A stretch of DNA of 64,000 bases from NCBI RefSeq assembly GCF_902459505.1, contig NC_047095.1, forward strand, positions 119,537,380 to 119,601,379, given 5' to 3'. The number at the start of each line of letters is the position of its first letter. The stretch's first letter is position 1. Of this stretch, positions 22,757 through 35,300 are shown one piece after another. The notes below the pieces were generated by a model that was not told the DNA's origin, searched no databases, and was given only the letters and a program-made list of their open reading frames with translations. A program made the position numbers and the translations under genes. The DNA is from Geotrypetes seraphini. Its lineage: Eukaryota; Chordata; Amphibia; Gymnophiona; Dermophiidae.

Positions 22757-23394
22757 AAATAAATAAACAGATAAGTTTATACACTCAGCCCAATGCTGAA
22801 AACTGATTTCCCTTGGTGGCTGTTCTAGGGACTGAGGCCAAGAACATATAAATACAGCAAAATTGTAGACTGTACACTCATCCTGCCAGTTCTAAAAGTA
22901 GGGTCATCATGGTAATGAATGTATTGCATGATTCATGGTATTTTTTTTGTGTGTATGTGTGATTTTAGCTTTCATTTCCAAGTAATTCCCTGACCAAGCG
23001 GATGCTTCCTTTTGAAAGGTTGTGCCTCAGTAAATTGATTTGCATTTAAGTGTTTCCTAATCTTTTATCTCCATTTCAAAACTTGAAAATTTACATGACT
23101 TCGCACAGCTGACCAAATCAAAATATGCAGACTGTCCCAGCAGACTTCCACTTCTCCCTTTTCTCTCCCCCCCCCTCCCCCAGCTGCAGCAGTCAGCCTA
23201 TTCCCTGTGAGTCAGAACGCTCTAAAAGACTGCACCTCTAGAATGGATTTCTGGTCTAACCGGAAGTCTGTGTAGGAGAGGATGGTGCCGGTGAGTACGG
23301 ACTCACTGCCAAAAATCATGGTAGTAATCCAGGGGAAATTGAGAACCATAGATCTGTAAGTTCCACAAGCCGGAATTCATTACTGGAGAATGAT

Positions 23395-23860
23395 GAAATC
23401 AGTTAGCTTAACGTGGTTTTAAAAAGGTTTAGATAATTTCCTAAAAGAGAAGTCCTAAGGCCATTATTGAGATGGCTTGGGAAATCTTCTTATTCCTAGG
23501 TTAAGCAGCATAAAATCTGTTTACTGTTTGGGATTTAGCTAGGCACTTGGGACCTGGGTTGGACACTGATGTAAACAGGATACAGGGCTTGATGGATCTT
23601 CAATCTGTCCCAGTATGGCAACTCTTATGTTCTTATGTGAGCCAAGTATTGGACAATCAAGCCATTGTGACATTGGCTCTTAGGCATTGGTGGAATGAGG
23701 CATTATTTAAATCACAATCTCAGCTCTGGAATGTTTCTACTCTTTGGGTTTCTGCCAGGTACTTGGGACTTGGGTTGGCCACTGTTGGAAACAGGAGACT
23801 GGGCTTGATGGACCTTTGATCTGTCCCAGTATGGCAAATCTTATGTTCTTATGTAAGATT
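23395..23860 (+). repeat. CR1-like LINE 3' tails, two copies
   Basis: Blocks TAAAAAGGTTTAGATAATTT, GGGCTTGATGGATCTTC and CTTATGTTCTTATG occur twice (23395-23640 and 23641-23860), the same pair of variants as at 829-1343. Confidence 0.7.
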
Positions 23861-24339
23861 GTTTGTCACGTTTACTGCTACAGACTAACATGGCTAGCTC
23901 TCTCAAAATCACCAGGACAGTATTCCATCCTAGTTCTTTTATGTCAGCTTCGCTCACTCAGTCACCCAATAATCTTGAAATGTCAGTTCCTATTCTGAAA
24001 GTAACTCCTTAACACTTTGCAGCTTGCACACGGCTGTCAGCTCAGATCCAAGCCTGGAGTAAGTGAACGTGAAATATACTCTCCAATTTAGGAAAAATTT
24101 GGATTTAACTCACACCATTTTTAAGTAGAAGTTTTTCAAGTTTAATAAGTATTTGATTAATCGCTTATCTTTTTTTTTACTAAGCGATATACAATATATA
24201 AATTGATAAAAACAAATTAAAAATACAAGAAACCAAACAATGGCAAACTGAGAAACGAGAGGGAGAAGGGGAGAACTACAATAAAATCAAGGAAAAGAAG
24301 AAGGAAGGGGAAAAACACAAGGGAAGGAGAATCTTCTTT

Positions 24340-25150
24340 TTGGAGCCATTTTATTGAGGGACAGAGGTCAATGCTTGAAGGCATCTTTAAATAAGAAGCA
24401 TTTCAAAGCTCCCTTAAATTTGTCCATGTTTATTTTCTTTCTGATATGAAAAGGTAAGGAGTTCCATAAAAGCGGAGCAGTGATTGAAAACATCTACGTC
24501 TAGTGCTGACCATCTTAAGTGACCAGACATAAAATCGATGTTGTGTGGCAGATCTAAGGACTCTAGTTGGTGCTCAAGGCAAGTTACATTCATGAGCAGT
24601 AGACATTCTCTCATCTCCGGAAACTGCCAATACCCAAGGTAATGGAACATTGAATGTCTTGTCCAGGATCACAAAGAGCATCAGTGAGATTTCATCACTG
24701 GTTTCCCTGGTTCTCAATCTACTGCTCTAAACCATTCAGGCTGCTCCTCCAGAAGCAGCTGTGCTCCTCCCTGTGAACTCTGTTCATTGGGCAAGCCCCT
24801 CTTATCTGTACCCTTCTCCACTGCCAACTCCAGACTCCGTCCCTTCTTTCTTGCCACACCATATGCCTGGAACAGGCTGTCTGAATCAATACGACATACT
24901 CTATCCTTAGCAGTATTCAGATCCATGTTAAAAGCTCCCTTTTTTTAACTGCTTTTAACTCTTAACTCCCACTCACTGCTGTCAGATACCTATACCCACT
25001 GTATCATTTCCTCTACCATAATCTCCCCAATCCTGAGATGACCTGTCTGTCAAGATTGTAAGCTCTTCTGAGCAGGGACTGTCCATTGTATGTTAAATAT
25101 ACAGCGCTGCATACGCCTTTCAGCGCTATAGAAATTATAAATAGTAGCAG
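24340..25150 (-). repeat. Rex1/L2-like LINE fragments
   Basis: The first part (24340-24660, minus) shares sequence type with 35275-35530 minus. The second part (24700-25150, plus) reads LLQKQLCSSL, TICLEQAV and KSSLFLTAFNS, then GCTCTTCTGAGCAGGGACTG and CAGCGCTATAGAAAT, the 3' tail. Class is tentative. Confidence 0.45.
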
Positions 25151-25548
25151 TAGCTTAATGGTTAGAACAGAAGGTACGGTGCATAAGCTCCAACTGTGCT
25201 AAATCAATTTATTTTTGAGCTTAAGAAAACAATGGCTTCACATGCTTGCTTAGGCTTCAGTGGCTGGCGTCATGTCTGTTGCAGTTGTCAGGATCTCACC
25301 GCGTCTGGGTAGGCAAAAATGACGTTTCAGCCATAGGAGCCCATTTTTCAAGATGATTGGAGGTGCTAAACCCAATGGAAATTACCCCTTTCCTGGATAC
25401 AATCAAATGGTTTGCTCAGTAATATTGGCTCCTATGGTTTCAGCCATCACATTGTCTTAGTTTTTAACTTTGTTTATGTTAGCACTTTTGCTTTTTCTTC
25501 ATAATCGTTATGATAACAAAACTTGTTATATCAGTTTTGATGTTTATA

Positions 25549-25992
25549 CTATGTTTCCCTGAAAATAAGACAGGGTCTTATATTAATTTTTGCTCCAAAA
25601 AATACACTAGGGCTTATTTTCGGGGAAACACGGTATCTACCCGTGACACTTGCCATGTTATATACCTATCGCTCCCATCCCACCTGAACACCACCAACCC
25701 TCCCACCATGTTATACCTATCCCTCCCTCCCATCCCTTTGTGCACCGGAACACCAACATCACTGATGACATCATCAGTGACGTGGCAGAGGGAAGGCCGC
25801 GAAGCAGCCCATTCAGAGCGCTGCCACCAGTTTCGAGGCTTCGGAGGTATGTAAGGCAGTCATTGGTGTTCCCGTGCACAAAGGGATGGGAGACAGGAAT
25901 CTTAACTAGGGCTTATTTTTGGAGTAGGGCTTATATTAGGAACTACCCCGAAAATTATGCTAGGTCTTATTTTCGGGGAAATAGAGTATTGT
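25549..25992. mobile_element. DNA transposon with AATAAGAC inverted ends
   Basis: The left end CTATGTTTCCCTGAAAATAA and the right end, inverse CTCTATTTCCCCGAAAATAA, are inverted repeats; TA lies at both borders. TA duplication suggests Tc1/mariner, although similar termini also occur in other DNA transposons. No transposase is visible. Confidence 0.6.
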
Positions 25993-26149
25993 TTTTGTAA
26001 AAAAAACTAGTTTTCTCAATAAAAATACAAAGACTGAAAAAAAGGCATAATTCTTTTTCAAGGCTCTGCCATGATTTTCATGGTAGGGAGCAAAGAACCC
26101 TGAGATTAAGCGCAAGAGAGTCAAACTGAACCAAGCAGCCGAGAATTCT

Positions 26150-26379
26150 GACAGCGGAAATGACGTCATAAAGACATGGCGGCGCCTATTAGGACTTCAA
26201 ATACTATCTACTGCCGTACAGCTCCTCCTCCTCTTCTCTGAAAGGAAATTACGACTGAAAAAAAAACCCCTACCATTGCGTCGCCCTATAGAAGCGGAGG
26301 CTCCAAGTCCAAACCCACGAAAAGAAAGTACTGTATTCGTCGTCGTCGCTAGTGCGGACCGGAAGTTGCGCTGGCCAAC
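26150..26379 (+). promoter_or_regulatory. KLHL gene promoter region
   Basis: The 230 bases before the KLHL start hold a perfect CRE (TGACGTCA, about 26161), an ATGGCGGC YY1-like site just after it, an ETS site (CCGGAAGT, about 26359) and a YY1-type AACATGGCG that overlaps the start codon. No TATA box is evident. This is the pattern of a CpG-type housekeeping promoter. Confidence 0.6.
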
Positions 26380-29300
26380 ATGGCGACGCCCAGGGGCAGC
26401 CCGGAAGCGAGCCGCTCTCGAGCCATGGCTACCGCTCCCCGCAACCTGCCCGACGGCCGGGGGCGCCAGCAGCTTCCAGGGGAGGACGAGCGTCTTTTCG
26501 AGGACCCCCTGCACCCCCAGCGCCTGCTGGACGGCCTCAACAGCCTGCGGCTGCAGCGCTGCTTCTGCGACGTGGTGCTGTGCTGCGGGGGCCACGACTT
26601 CCCTTGCCACCGCCTGGTGCTGGCCTCGTGCAGCTCCTACTTTCGCGCCATGTTCTCGCACGCGGGCTTGGCCGAAGCCAACCAGGAGCGCGTGGCCATC
26701 AACGGCGTGGAGGCCGCCATGGTTGGCGCCCTCGTCGACTACGCCTACACTGCACAGGTGCGGGGGATGCAGCTGCTGCTGGGGCTGATTCCCTTTGTTA
26801 ACCCTTTCAGACCCTGGGTTCCATGCATGTTACCGCAGCATCCTTCGGCTTACCTAACATGATGGCAGATAAAAGCCAAATGGCCTACCCACTATCTTCC
26901 CCCCTCTCCCTATTGGCTAAAGCTCTTATCACTTGTACTGTGAGGTCATAGAGCTTTATGGTTCTAGAAACATGATGGCAGGTAAAAGCCAAATGGCCTA
27001 CCCGCTATCTTCTCCTCTCCCTATTGGCTAAGGCTCTTATCACTTGCATTGTGAGGTCATAGAGATTTTTGGTTCTAGAAACATGACGCAGATAAAAGCC
27101 AAATGGCCTACCAGCTATCTTCTCCTCTCCCTATTGGCTAAGGCTCTTATCACTTGCATTGTGAGGTCATAGAGATTTTTGGTTCTAGAAACATGACGCA
27201 GATAAAAGCCAAATGGCCTACCCGCTATCTTCTCCTCTCCCTATTGGCTAAGGCTCTTATCACTTGCATTGTGAGGTCATAGAGATTTTTGGTTCTAGAA
27301 ACATGACGCAGATAAAAGCCAAATGGCCTACCCGCTATCTTCTCCTCTCCCTATTGGCTAAGGCTCTTATCACTTGCATTGTGAGGTCATAGAGATTTTT
27401 GGTTCTAGAAACATGACGCAGATAAAAGCCAAATGGCCTACCCTCTATCTTCTCCTCTCCCTATTGGCTAAGGCTCTTATCACTTGCATTGTGAGGTCAT
27501 AGAGATTTTTGGTTCTAGAAACATGACGCAGATAAAAGCCAAATGGCCTACCCGCTATCTTCTCCTCTCCCTATTGGCTAAGGCTCTTATCACTTGCATT
27601 GTGAGGTCATAGAGATTTTTGGTTCTAGAAACATGACGCAGATAAAAGCCAAATGGCCTACCCGCTATCTTCTCCTCTCCCTATTGGCTAAGGCTCTTAT
27701 CACTTGCATTGTGAGGTCATAGAGATTTTTGGTTATAGAAACATGATGGCAGATAAAAGCCAAATGGCCTACCCGCTATCTTCCCCCCTCTCCCTATTGG
27801 CTAAGGCTCTTATCACTTGCATTGTGAGGTCATAGAGCTTTATGGTTATAGAAACATGATGACAGATGGCCAAATGGGCCATCCAGTGTGCCCATTCACT
27901 ATCTTCTCTCCTTATTGTCTAAGGCTCTTTACACATGCATTGTCATGTCATAGAGCAGTGTTCTTCAACCGCCGGTCCGCAGAAATTTTCTGCCGGTCCA
28001 CAGGGCCGGCACGTCCATTGGGCAAAACACAGTGTTCTTCAGCCGCCAGTACACAGTGTGATCAATGCGGCATCTTCTGGCCAGTTCCCTGAGTGCTGCA
28101 GTGGGAAAAGACTCCTAAGTGTGTCCTACGCCTGAACCGGAAGCCTTCTCTCTGACATCGCACTCGCAACGTCAGAGGAAAGGCTTCCAGATGAGGCGAG
28201 GGACGCGTGCGAGGAGCTGCTGCCCACAGCAATACAGCACTCAGGGAGCTGGCCCGAAGACGCCGCTTTGATCGCACCGTGGACTGTCCCGACGATAACA
28301 CTGGGGGGCAGGCCAGAAGGCAAGGCACAGCATGGGGGCAGAGAGACAACAATGGTAGGGGGAATACTTTTATCTTTTTATTTAGTGATTGATTTACATC
28401 TGCTGTCTGTTCAGGAAGAAATGCATTTGTTTCTTTTCCTCGGGTTGTACTGCTTGCAGAGTCAGGGTTTGTTTGTAAATATTAGTACTTTTAGTTTTTG
28501 GTCCTGTATTTGCATGGGGTTATCTGTTTTCTGGTAGGAATGAATGTTTAAAAGCATACAGTATGTATTTTAATTGTGTGGTTAACCATTATGTGTTGTT
28601 AATACGATTCTATTGTGTGTGTGTGTATATATGAAAAATGAATGGGAAAAAATGGTGTTCCAATTAGTACTGTAATGGGGGCGGGGTCTGGGGCAGAGAT
28701 TGAGTGGAGATGGGCACGACTTAGCCCAATGTTCTTCAACCGCCAGTCCGTGGACTGGTGCCGGTCCACAAAATAATTATTTTATTTCCGCCGGTCCATA
28801 GGTGTCAAAAGGTTGAAGAACACTGTCCTAGAGCATTATTGTTATAACCTAAGGCGCTTTACACTTGCATTGTGCGGTCATAGAGCTTTATGCTTATGAC
28901 AACATGATGACAGATAAAGCCAAAATGGTCCATCCAGTCTGCCCATTCGCAGTATCCACTATCTCCTCCTGTCTTGGGGGGAGGGGGGGGGGACTCTAAG
29001 CTCTTTGGATTGTACATCATTTGGGAATTGGCCCGATAGGCAGTAATAGTTGGGAGGTGTTCAGCTTTGAATGCGGAGTCTATACAGTAGAATGTCCTAA
29101 CTCTGGATGTTCTTTCTAGTTTGGTTGATGGGAAGGAGGCGATAGGATAGTCACGGTTATGAATCATGAGTGACTAAAATCTAGTGCTCTTCATAGAGGC
29201 GGGGATATTTTACTTGTTTGTAGATATTAGGTGGGCTATTGGGACTCTTCGATGGCTGGTCACCAACATGTTTTGTTCTGAGCCGTCCTTTTGTTTGGGG

Positions 29301-32300
29301 GGGGGTTGGGGTTTAGTTTGTTCTTATGAAAATTTGATGAGTGAGATTTGCTACTTTCCGAATGTTTTGTTTATCTGTTGTTGGCACTATTTGTAATTTT
29401 GCTCGCTGGATGTATTGTCAACAATAAAATCATTTCAACCTGTCTTTGGAATTTTGAGCTCTTGTCTCCTTTCTCTTTCTTACTAGGTTATCATCAACAA
29501 GTCCAACGTGCAGGGCCTACTCGCAGCCTCAAACCTTCTGGATGTGTTGGCTGTGAGAGAAGCTTGCTGCCATTTCATGGAGCAGCACATGGACGAGACT
29601 AACTGTGTAGGCATACACTGCTTTGCTGAGGCTCACGCCTGTCCGGAACTCAGACGCCGGAGCTTGGAGTATATTCTGCGGCACTTCAGCAGGGTGAGCA
29701 GGTTGGGCGAGTTCCTGTGCCTGGCCAGGGAGAAGCTGATGGAGATTGTAGCCAGCGACGACCTGAATGTAGCTCGGGAGGAGGAGGTGTTTGAGGCCGT
29801 GGCCCTGTGGTTGGAGAAAGAGCCAGGCCGGAAACAGAACTTTGAGAAGGTGATGAGAATATTCTCTTAGTTACAGGCAATTAGACATGCGGCCTGCCAA
29901 TAATGTATGACATACTGTCAATAATGAGTAAAGGATGTTAGTGGGGGCAGAGACTGTATGGTAAGAACATAAAAGTTGCCATACTGGGACAGACCGAAGG
30001 CACTGTTTGCAACAGTGCCTAACCCAGGTCCCAAGTACCTGACAGAAACCCAGAGTAGCAACATTCCAGAGCTGAGATTGTGATGTCATAATGCCTCATT
30101 CCACCAATGCCTAAGAGCCAACCTCATCAGTGATGTCACAATGGCTTGATTGTCCTATACTTGGCTCACATAAGAGCTGCCATACTGGTACAGAGCGAAG
30201 CCCAGTATCCTCTTTCCAATAGTGACCAAACCAGGTCCCAAGTACCTTATTAGTGACTGTTCTGCAGTGATTTTATTAGGATCTCCTGTCAGGGGTGATG
30301 GCTATCATTGGGCTTCCTGTCTTGAAGGTGGATGATGGCTTTATTGAGGGTCCTGCCTGTCAGGGTGTGGGTTATTTCCATTTGAAAACTTCATTGTGAC
30401 AAATTTCAGAAGAGTGGCTTGGTGTGCATCATGATTGGACAAATTTGAAGAGCGAGAATGTGTTCAAATGGGAATTTTTGTAGGGTGTGTGTGGGATCCA
30501 GTAACCGTGTACTTACGAAGTTTTCTTACAGGTGTTTGAGCTCATCCGCTTACCCCTAATCAGTCCGTACTACATCCACGATGTGATTGAGCCTCACAGC
30601 GTCATCCTGGGTTCCCCACCCTGCCAGCGCCTCCTCTCGGAAGCGAAGGACTTCCTGCTGCTGCAAGACCGCCGCAATGAGTTCTTCGGGCCCCGCACCA
30701 GGCCTCGCAAGTCCACCGGTAACCAGTAACCATACTCTTCTCTCCTTCTGGAATAATAACTGTGAGACGCATGCAGTAACCTCTCTGTCCTTCTTCCCTC
30801 CAGGCACTTCGGAGGTTATAGTGACCGTGGGTGGGGAAGATGATAAAGTGGTGCTGCGCAGCGTGGAATGCTTTGACCCTCTCGCCAATCGGTGGCGCTC
30901 GCTCTCCTGCCTCTCCTTTGCTGTGAGCAAACACGGCCTGGTAGCATCAGGTAATGTTATAGCACCACAATCGTTGCTATTGATTAAATCAGTGATGCAC
31001 ATGCTTACATATGCCAGCCCTTGGCATTACAATATTTTCCTCTGTTTTTGTCAGTTACTACCAGTATACCAGGATCAGGACGTATCGTTGACTATTGCAG
31101 CAAGCAGTGGCCTACTACTACTATTTAACATTTCTATAGCGCTGATAGGCATACGCACTGCTGTACAACATATTTAAGAGACGGTCCCTGCTCAGTAGAG
31201 CTTACAGTCTAAATTAACAGATAACAGGGGCTTAGTGTGAGGGGGGTTATGATTCAATGCATTCTCGAAGAGGTGGGGTTTTACTCTGGATTTGAATAGT
31301 CCCAGGGTCGGAGCTTGATGTACCAACTCAGGCAATTTGTTCCAGGCGGTAAGGTGGAGGAGTGGCCTAGTGGTTAGAGCAGCTGCCTCAGACCCTGAGG
31401 TTACGAGTTCAATTCCCTCTGTAGCTCTTTGTGGCCCTGGGCAAGTCACTTAACCCTCTGTTGCCCCAGGAACAGAACTTAAGATTGAGAGCCCACGAGG
31501 GACAGAAAAAGGCGGTATATCAAATCCATGACCCTTGATACTTGTCCACTGTGGTCTGATACACAAGTATGTGTACATGCATACTTAGAACATAAGAATA
31601 TCCATAGTGGGACAGACGAAGATCCATCGAGTCCAGAATCATGTTTCCAACAGTGGTCAACCCAGGTCACAGGAGTCGCAAGTACCTGGGAAAAACCTAG
31701 AGTAGGAACATTCCAGAGCTGAGATTGTGATGTCATAATGCCTCATTCCACCAATGCCTAAGAGCCAACCTCAGCAGTGATGTCACAGTGGCTTGGTTGT
31801 CATATACTTGGCTCACATAAGAGTTGCCAAATCCAGGTCACAAGTCTTTATTTCCTTGACACTTTGTCTCAGCTGGGATTGGCTGTGCAGCATAGTGGTT
31901 AATGCACAAAGTTCTAATCCATTTCTGCTACTAACTGTCCTGTGCAACAGAACTCTGATTCCCACTACTGCCACCAACTCTCAAAGCAGAGCTCTGATAT
32001 CTACAGATCCAAGATACCGTCCCACTACTGCCACCAACTCTCAAAGAAGAGCTCCGATACCTACAGATCCAAGATACTGTCCCACTACTGCCACCAACTC
32101 TCAAAGTAGAGCTCCGATACCTACAGATCCAAGATACTATCCCACTACTGCCACCAACCCTCATAGACTCTGATACCACACGCCCAGGCCGCTATCCCAT
32201 TTCTGCCACCATCTTTTCCTTTGCAACAGTCTAGTACTGAGAGCACAGAGCTCTGACACTTGGAGATCAAGGCTCACTGGCAGAAACACTTCCTCCGATA

Positions 32301-35300
32301 GCTTATTGCTAAGAGCTCAGAATCGTGAAAACAATTCCACTGCTGCCACAAGGTCTAAGAAGAACACTAGAGTGGTGGTGTAATCCCAGGCTACGATGGT
32401 AGATAACTTTGCTTAGTTTAATTCCTGTTACTGCCTTGGGCTCCCACTGATTTTGACTGTCCTATTCTTCATTTTTGTTGCCTAAGAAGCACAACAAAAC
32501 TGGTTTCTGTTATGCTCTGCTGTCTTCTCTGCAGGCTCCATGCTGTATCTCGCTGGGGGAGAGTTCTCAGACAGCTCAGCCAGCAGAGAGTTGTGGCGTT
32601 ACGACCCCTGCATCGACAGCTGGCAGGAGATGGCATCAATGAATGTAGCTCGCTCAGAATTAGGTAAATACCTCCAGAATGCTTTGGTAAGCTTCCCCCG
32701 CCAAGGGTCCTGGTCACCACCTCCTTGATAAATAAACAAAATATTAGATGTACACAGCACTGAACAAGGGTATAATTTGTCAGGTACAATATGTTCCTTC
32801 TCCAAAAAGCTTAAAATCTATGTGGTACCTACAGGAGGTAAAGTGACTTGTCTAAGGCGTGTCGGTGGCAGAAGCAGGATTTGAATCCTGGCCTCCCTCG
32901 TTCTCAGTCTGTCGCTCTGATCACTAGGCCAGTTTCTCTCTTTTTTCATCATGTGTATTCTGTGCCCAGTTCTCTTCCGTTCCTTATGTCCATAAGTCTC
33001 TGTCTTTTGTATTGTTCTTCCCTTCATATCTGTGATTGGGGGATGAAGTAGCCCAGGAGTTTTTAACCAGTAGTGCCCACTCTCCTGGTCTTAAGAAAGG
33101 TTTGGACAAATTCCTGGAGGAAAAGTCCATAGTCTGTTATTAAGACATGGGGGAAGTCTCTGCTTGCCCTGAATCGGTAGCATGGAATGTTGCTACTCTT
33201 TGGGGTTTGGCCAGGTACTAGTGACCTGGGCTTGATGGACCATTGGTCTGATCCAGTAAGGCTATTCTTATGTAAGAGGCCATCAGTGTTTTGTGTTGCT
33301 CTCTGTATATCAAATGTCATTATTTATACTGAAGATTAATGTTTATCGTTTGCAGTCAGGGATACAATTTTTTAAATGCTCTCAACTGTTATTGAAAAAA
33401 GTCAGAAACAATATATAATATATAACTTATACAATCTTATGCCAATTGTGCATTATATCGAGAACAAAAAGAAAACAGTCTTCCTTCCCAGTCCTAAGGA
33501 CCCAGACAGGAGGAAATAAGCATGTTGAGAAACCTCTGAGGTCCCCTTATCAAAAGAAATCGTATGATATGATATCCACCAGCGAGCCTTCTCTGAAGTA
33601 GCCCTCACACGGTGGAATTTACTCCCAGAGGGGCTACGTCTGACTCCAGACTACGACCACTTCAGGAAGCAGATCAAAGCTTGCCTCTTCTTCCAAGCGT
33701 TTAATACATAGGTGATTGACTATACCACATGTGTCAAACACAAGACCTACGGGCTGAATCTGGCCCGCCTGGCCGTTTTATGTGGCCCACGGTAACTGCG
33801 CCAGTTTGAGGGTGATGTGATGTTTTTCCTCATTGTCGCCCCCGGGAATTTTACCTTCTGGCCGGCTCCCTCCTCCTCACTGCCGCATTCGGGTTTCTGT
33901 GCACAAAGCCACAGACAGCGGCTCCTCGCTCATCCCGCGCCTTATCCGGAAGCCTTCCTTCTCTCTCTGTATGTGTCTCTTCTGCTGGAAAGGCCCATTC
34001 TTAGCTCCTCCATTAGAGGCCAACTGAATTTTGGTTTTAGATTTCAGCACCAAAACTGACCCAAACTTTGGGTTTGGGTTTTAGCCAAAAATGCCTGTGC
34101 ATTTTTTTCTGAAACTTAAACTCCCTCCTCCTCCCTGGGCCTACCTTAGGAAGCCCTGGCGGTCGAGTGGTTCCAACCGCAAAATGGCTGCCAGGATCTC
34201 CTGCAGCTGTCTCAGCAGCCATTTCCCTTGGAATACCATAATGGGCAGGAACGAGAGAGGTTCAGTTCTGCCCTCAAAGAGACCACTAGACCTTCAGGGC
34301 TTCTTAAGGTAGGCCTGGGAAGCCAGGGTATAATTGTGCCAGGGTTGGGGGTATTTTCATTTATGATTTTGGTTTCTGCCACAACTAGCTGCCACTCTTG
34401 GCAGAAACCAAAAATTCTGGGTTTGGTTGGGCTCTAATATTCTCTCTTTCCAGATTGGGTGGTCTGTTGTTCTCTCCCTAGACATGGATGTACAGGATGG
34501 TTCTACTCTCACCCCCCTCCCCATTCTCTTTCCTTTCCCAAGGTCTGGCCACTCTGGATGGCCTCATTTTTGCAGTTGGAGGATGGGAGGGTTGCTCACG
34601 GCTAGATTCAGTGGAGTGCTACCATCCTCACACCAACACCTGGCACTTTGTCGAGCCCATGAAGATGGCAGTGACCAGTCCTGCTGTGGCAGCGCATGAT
34701 GGCCTTCTCTACGTGATGGGTATGCTCTTTCTCGCCTCTCATCCCCAGCGCTTTATCTTACAGAATCCTAGAGAAAAAAGGCCAGAGGGCTGTATACTTT
34801 GTGGCAGGGTTTCCTGAACCTGTACTGATGATCCCGCAGACATTCAAGCTTTCAAGATTCTCACAATGAATGTCTGTGAGATAAACATATATGCATGTTT
34901 CTCATATATATTTATTTATTTATTGTGGGTATCCTGAAAACCTGACTGGTAAAAGCGATTAGATTAGCAGGGTTTTAAAAAAGATTTGGCCAAGTTCCTA
35001 AAAGAAAAGTCCATTACTAAGATGGACTTGAGAAAACCCTCTGCTTATTCCTGGAAAAAGGCATAAAATCTGTTTTACTCTTTTGGGATCTTGCCAGGTA
35101 CTTGTGACCTGAATTGGCCCCTGTTGGAAGCAGGATACTGGGCTTGGTCTGTCCCAGTATACATACATACTTTGTCATACAAAATAAAAACATTCACAAT
35201 TACATGACCATAATTTGTAAATATATCCTGGACTGATTCATACAATCTTGCATCTTAATTCTTTAACAGAAACATGTCAAGTATTGATCCTAATTCCCAA

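Noticed and set aside
26276-26801. ORFs of 149-170 codons overlapping KLHL exon 1 in other frames
   Set aside because: GC-rich frame shadows of the BTB-coding exon.
26857-27870. CRISPR-like regular repeats
   Set aside because: The units are contiguous without unique spacers, the period is 110 bases, and the host is a vertebrate: it is a tandem array.
31793-32173. 126-codon ORF with a 20-residue repeat
   Set aside because: It is the 60-bp minisatellite read in frame; it is intronic and lacks splice support.
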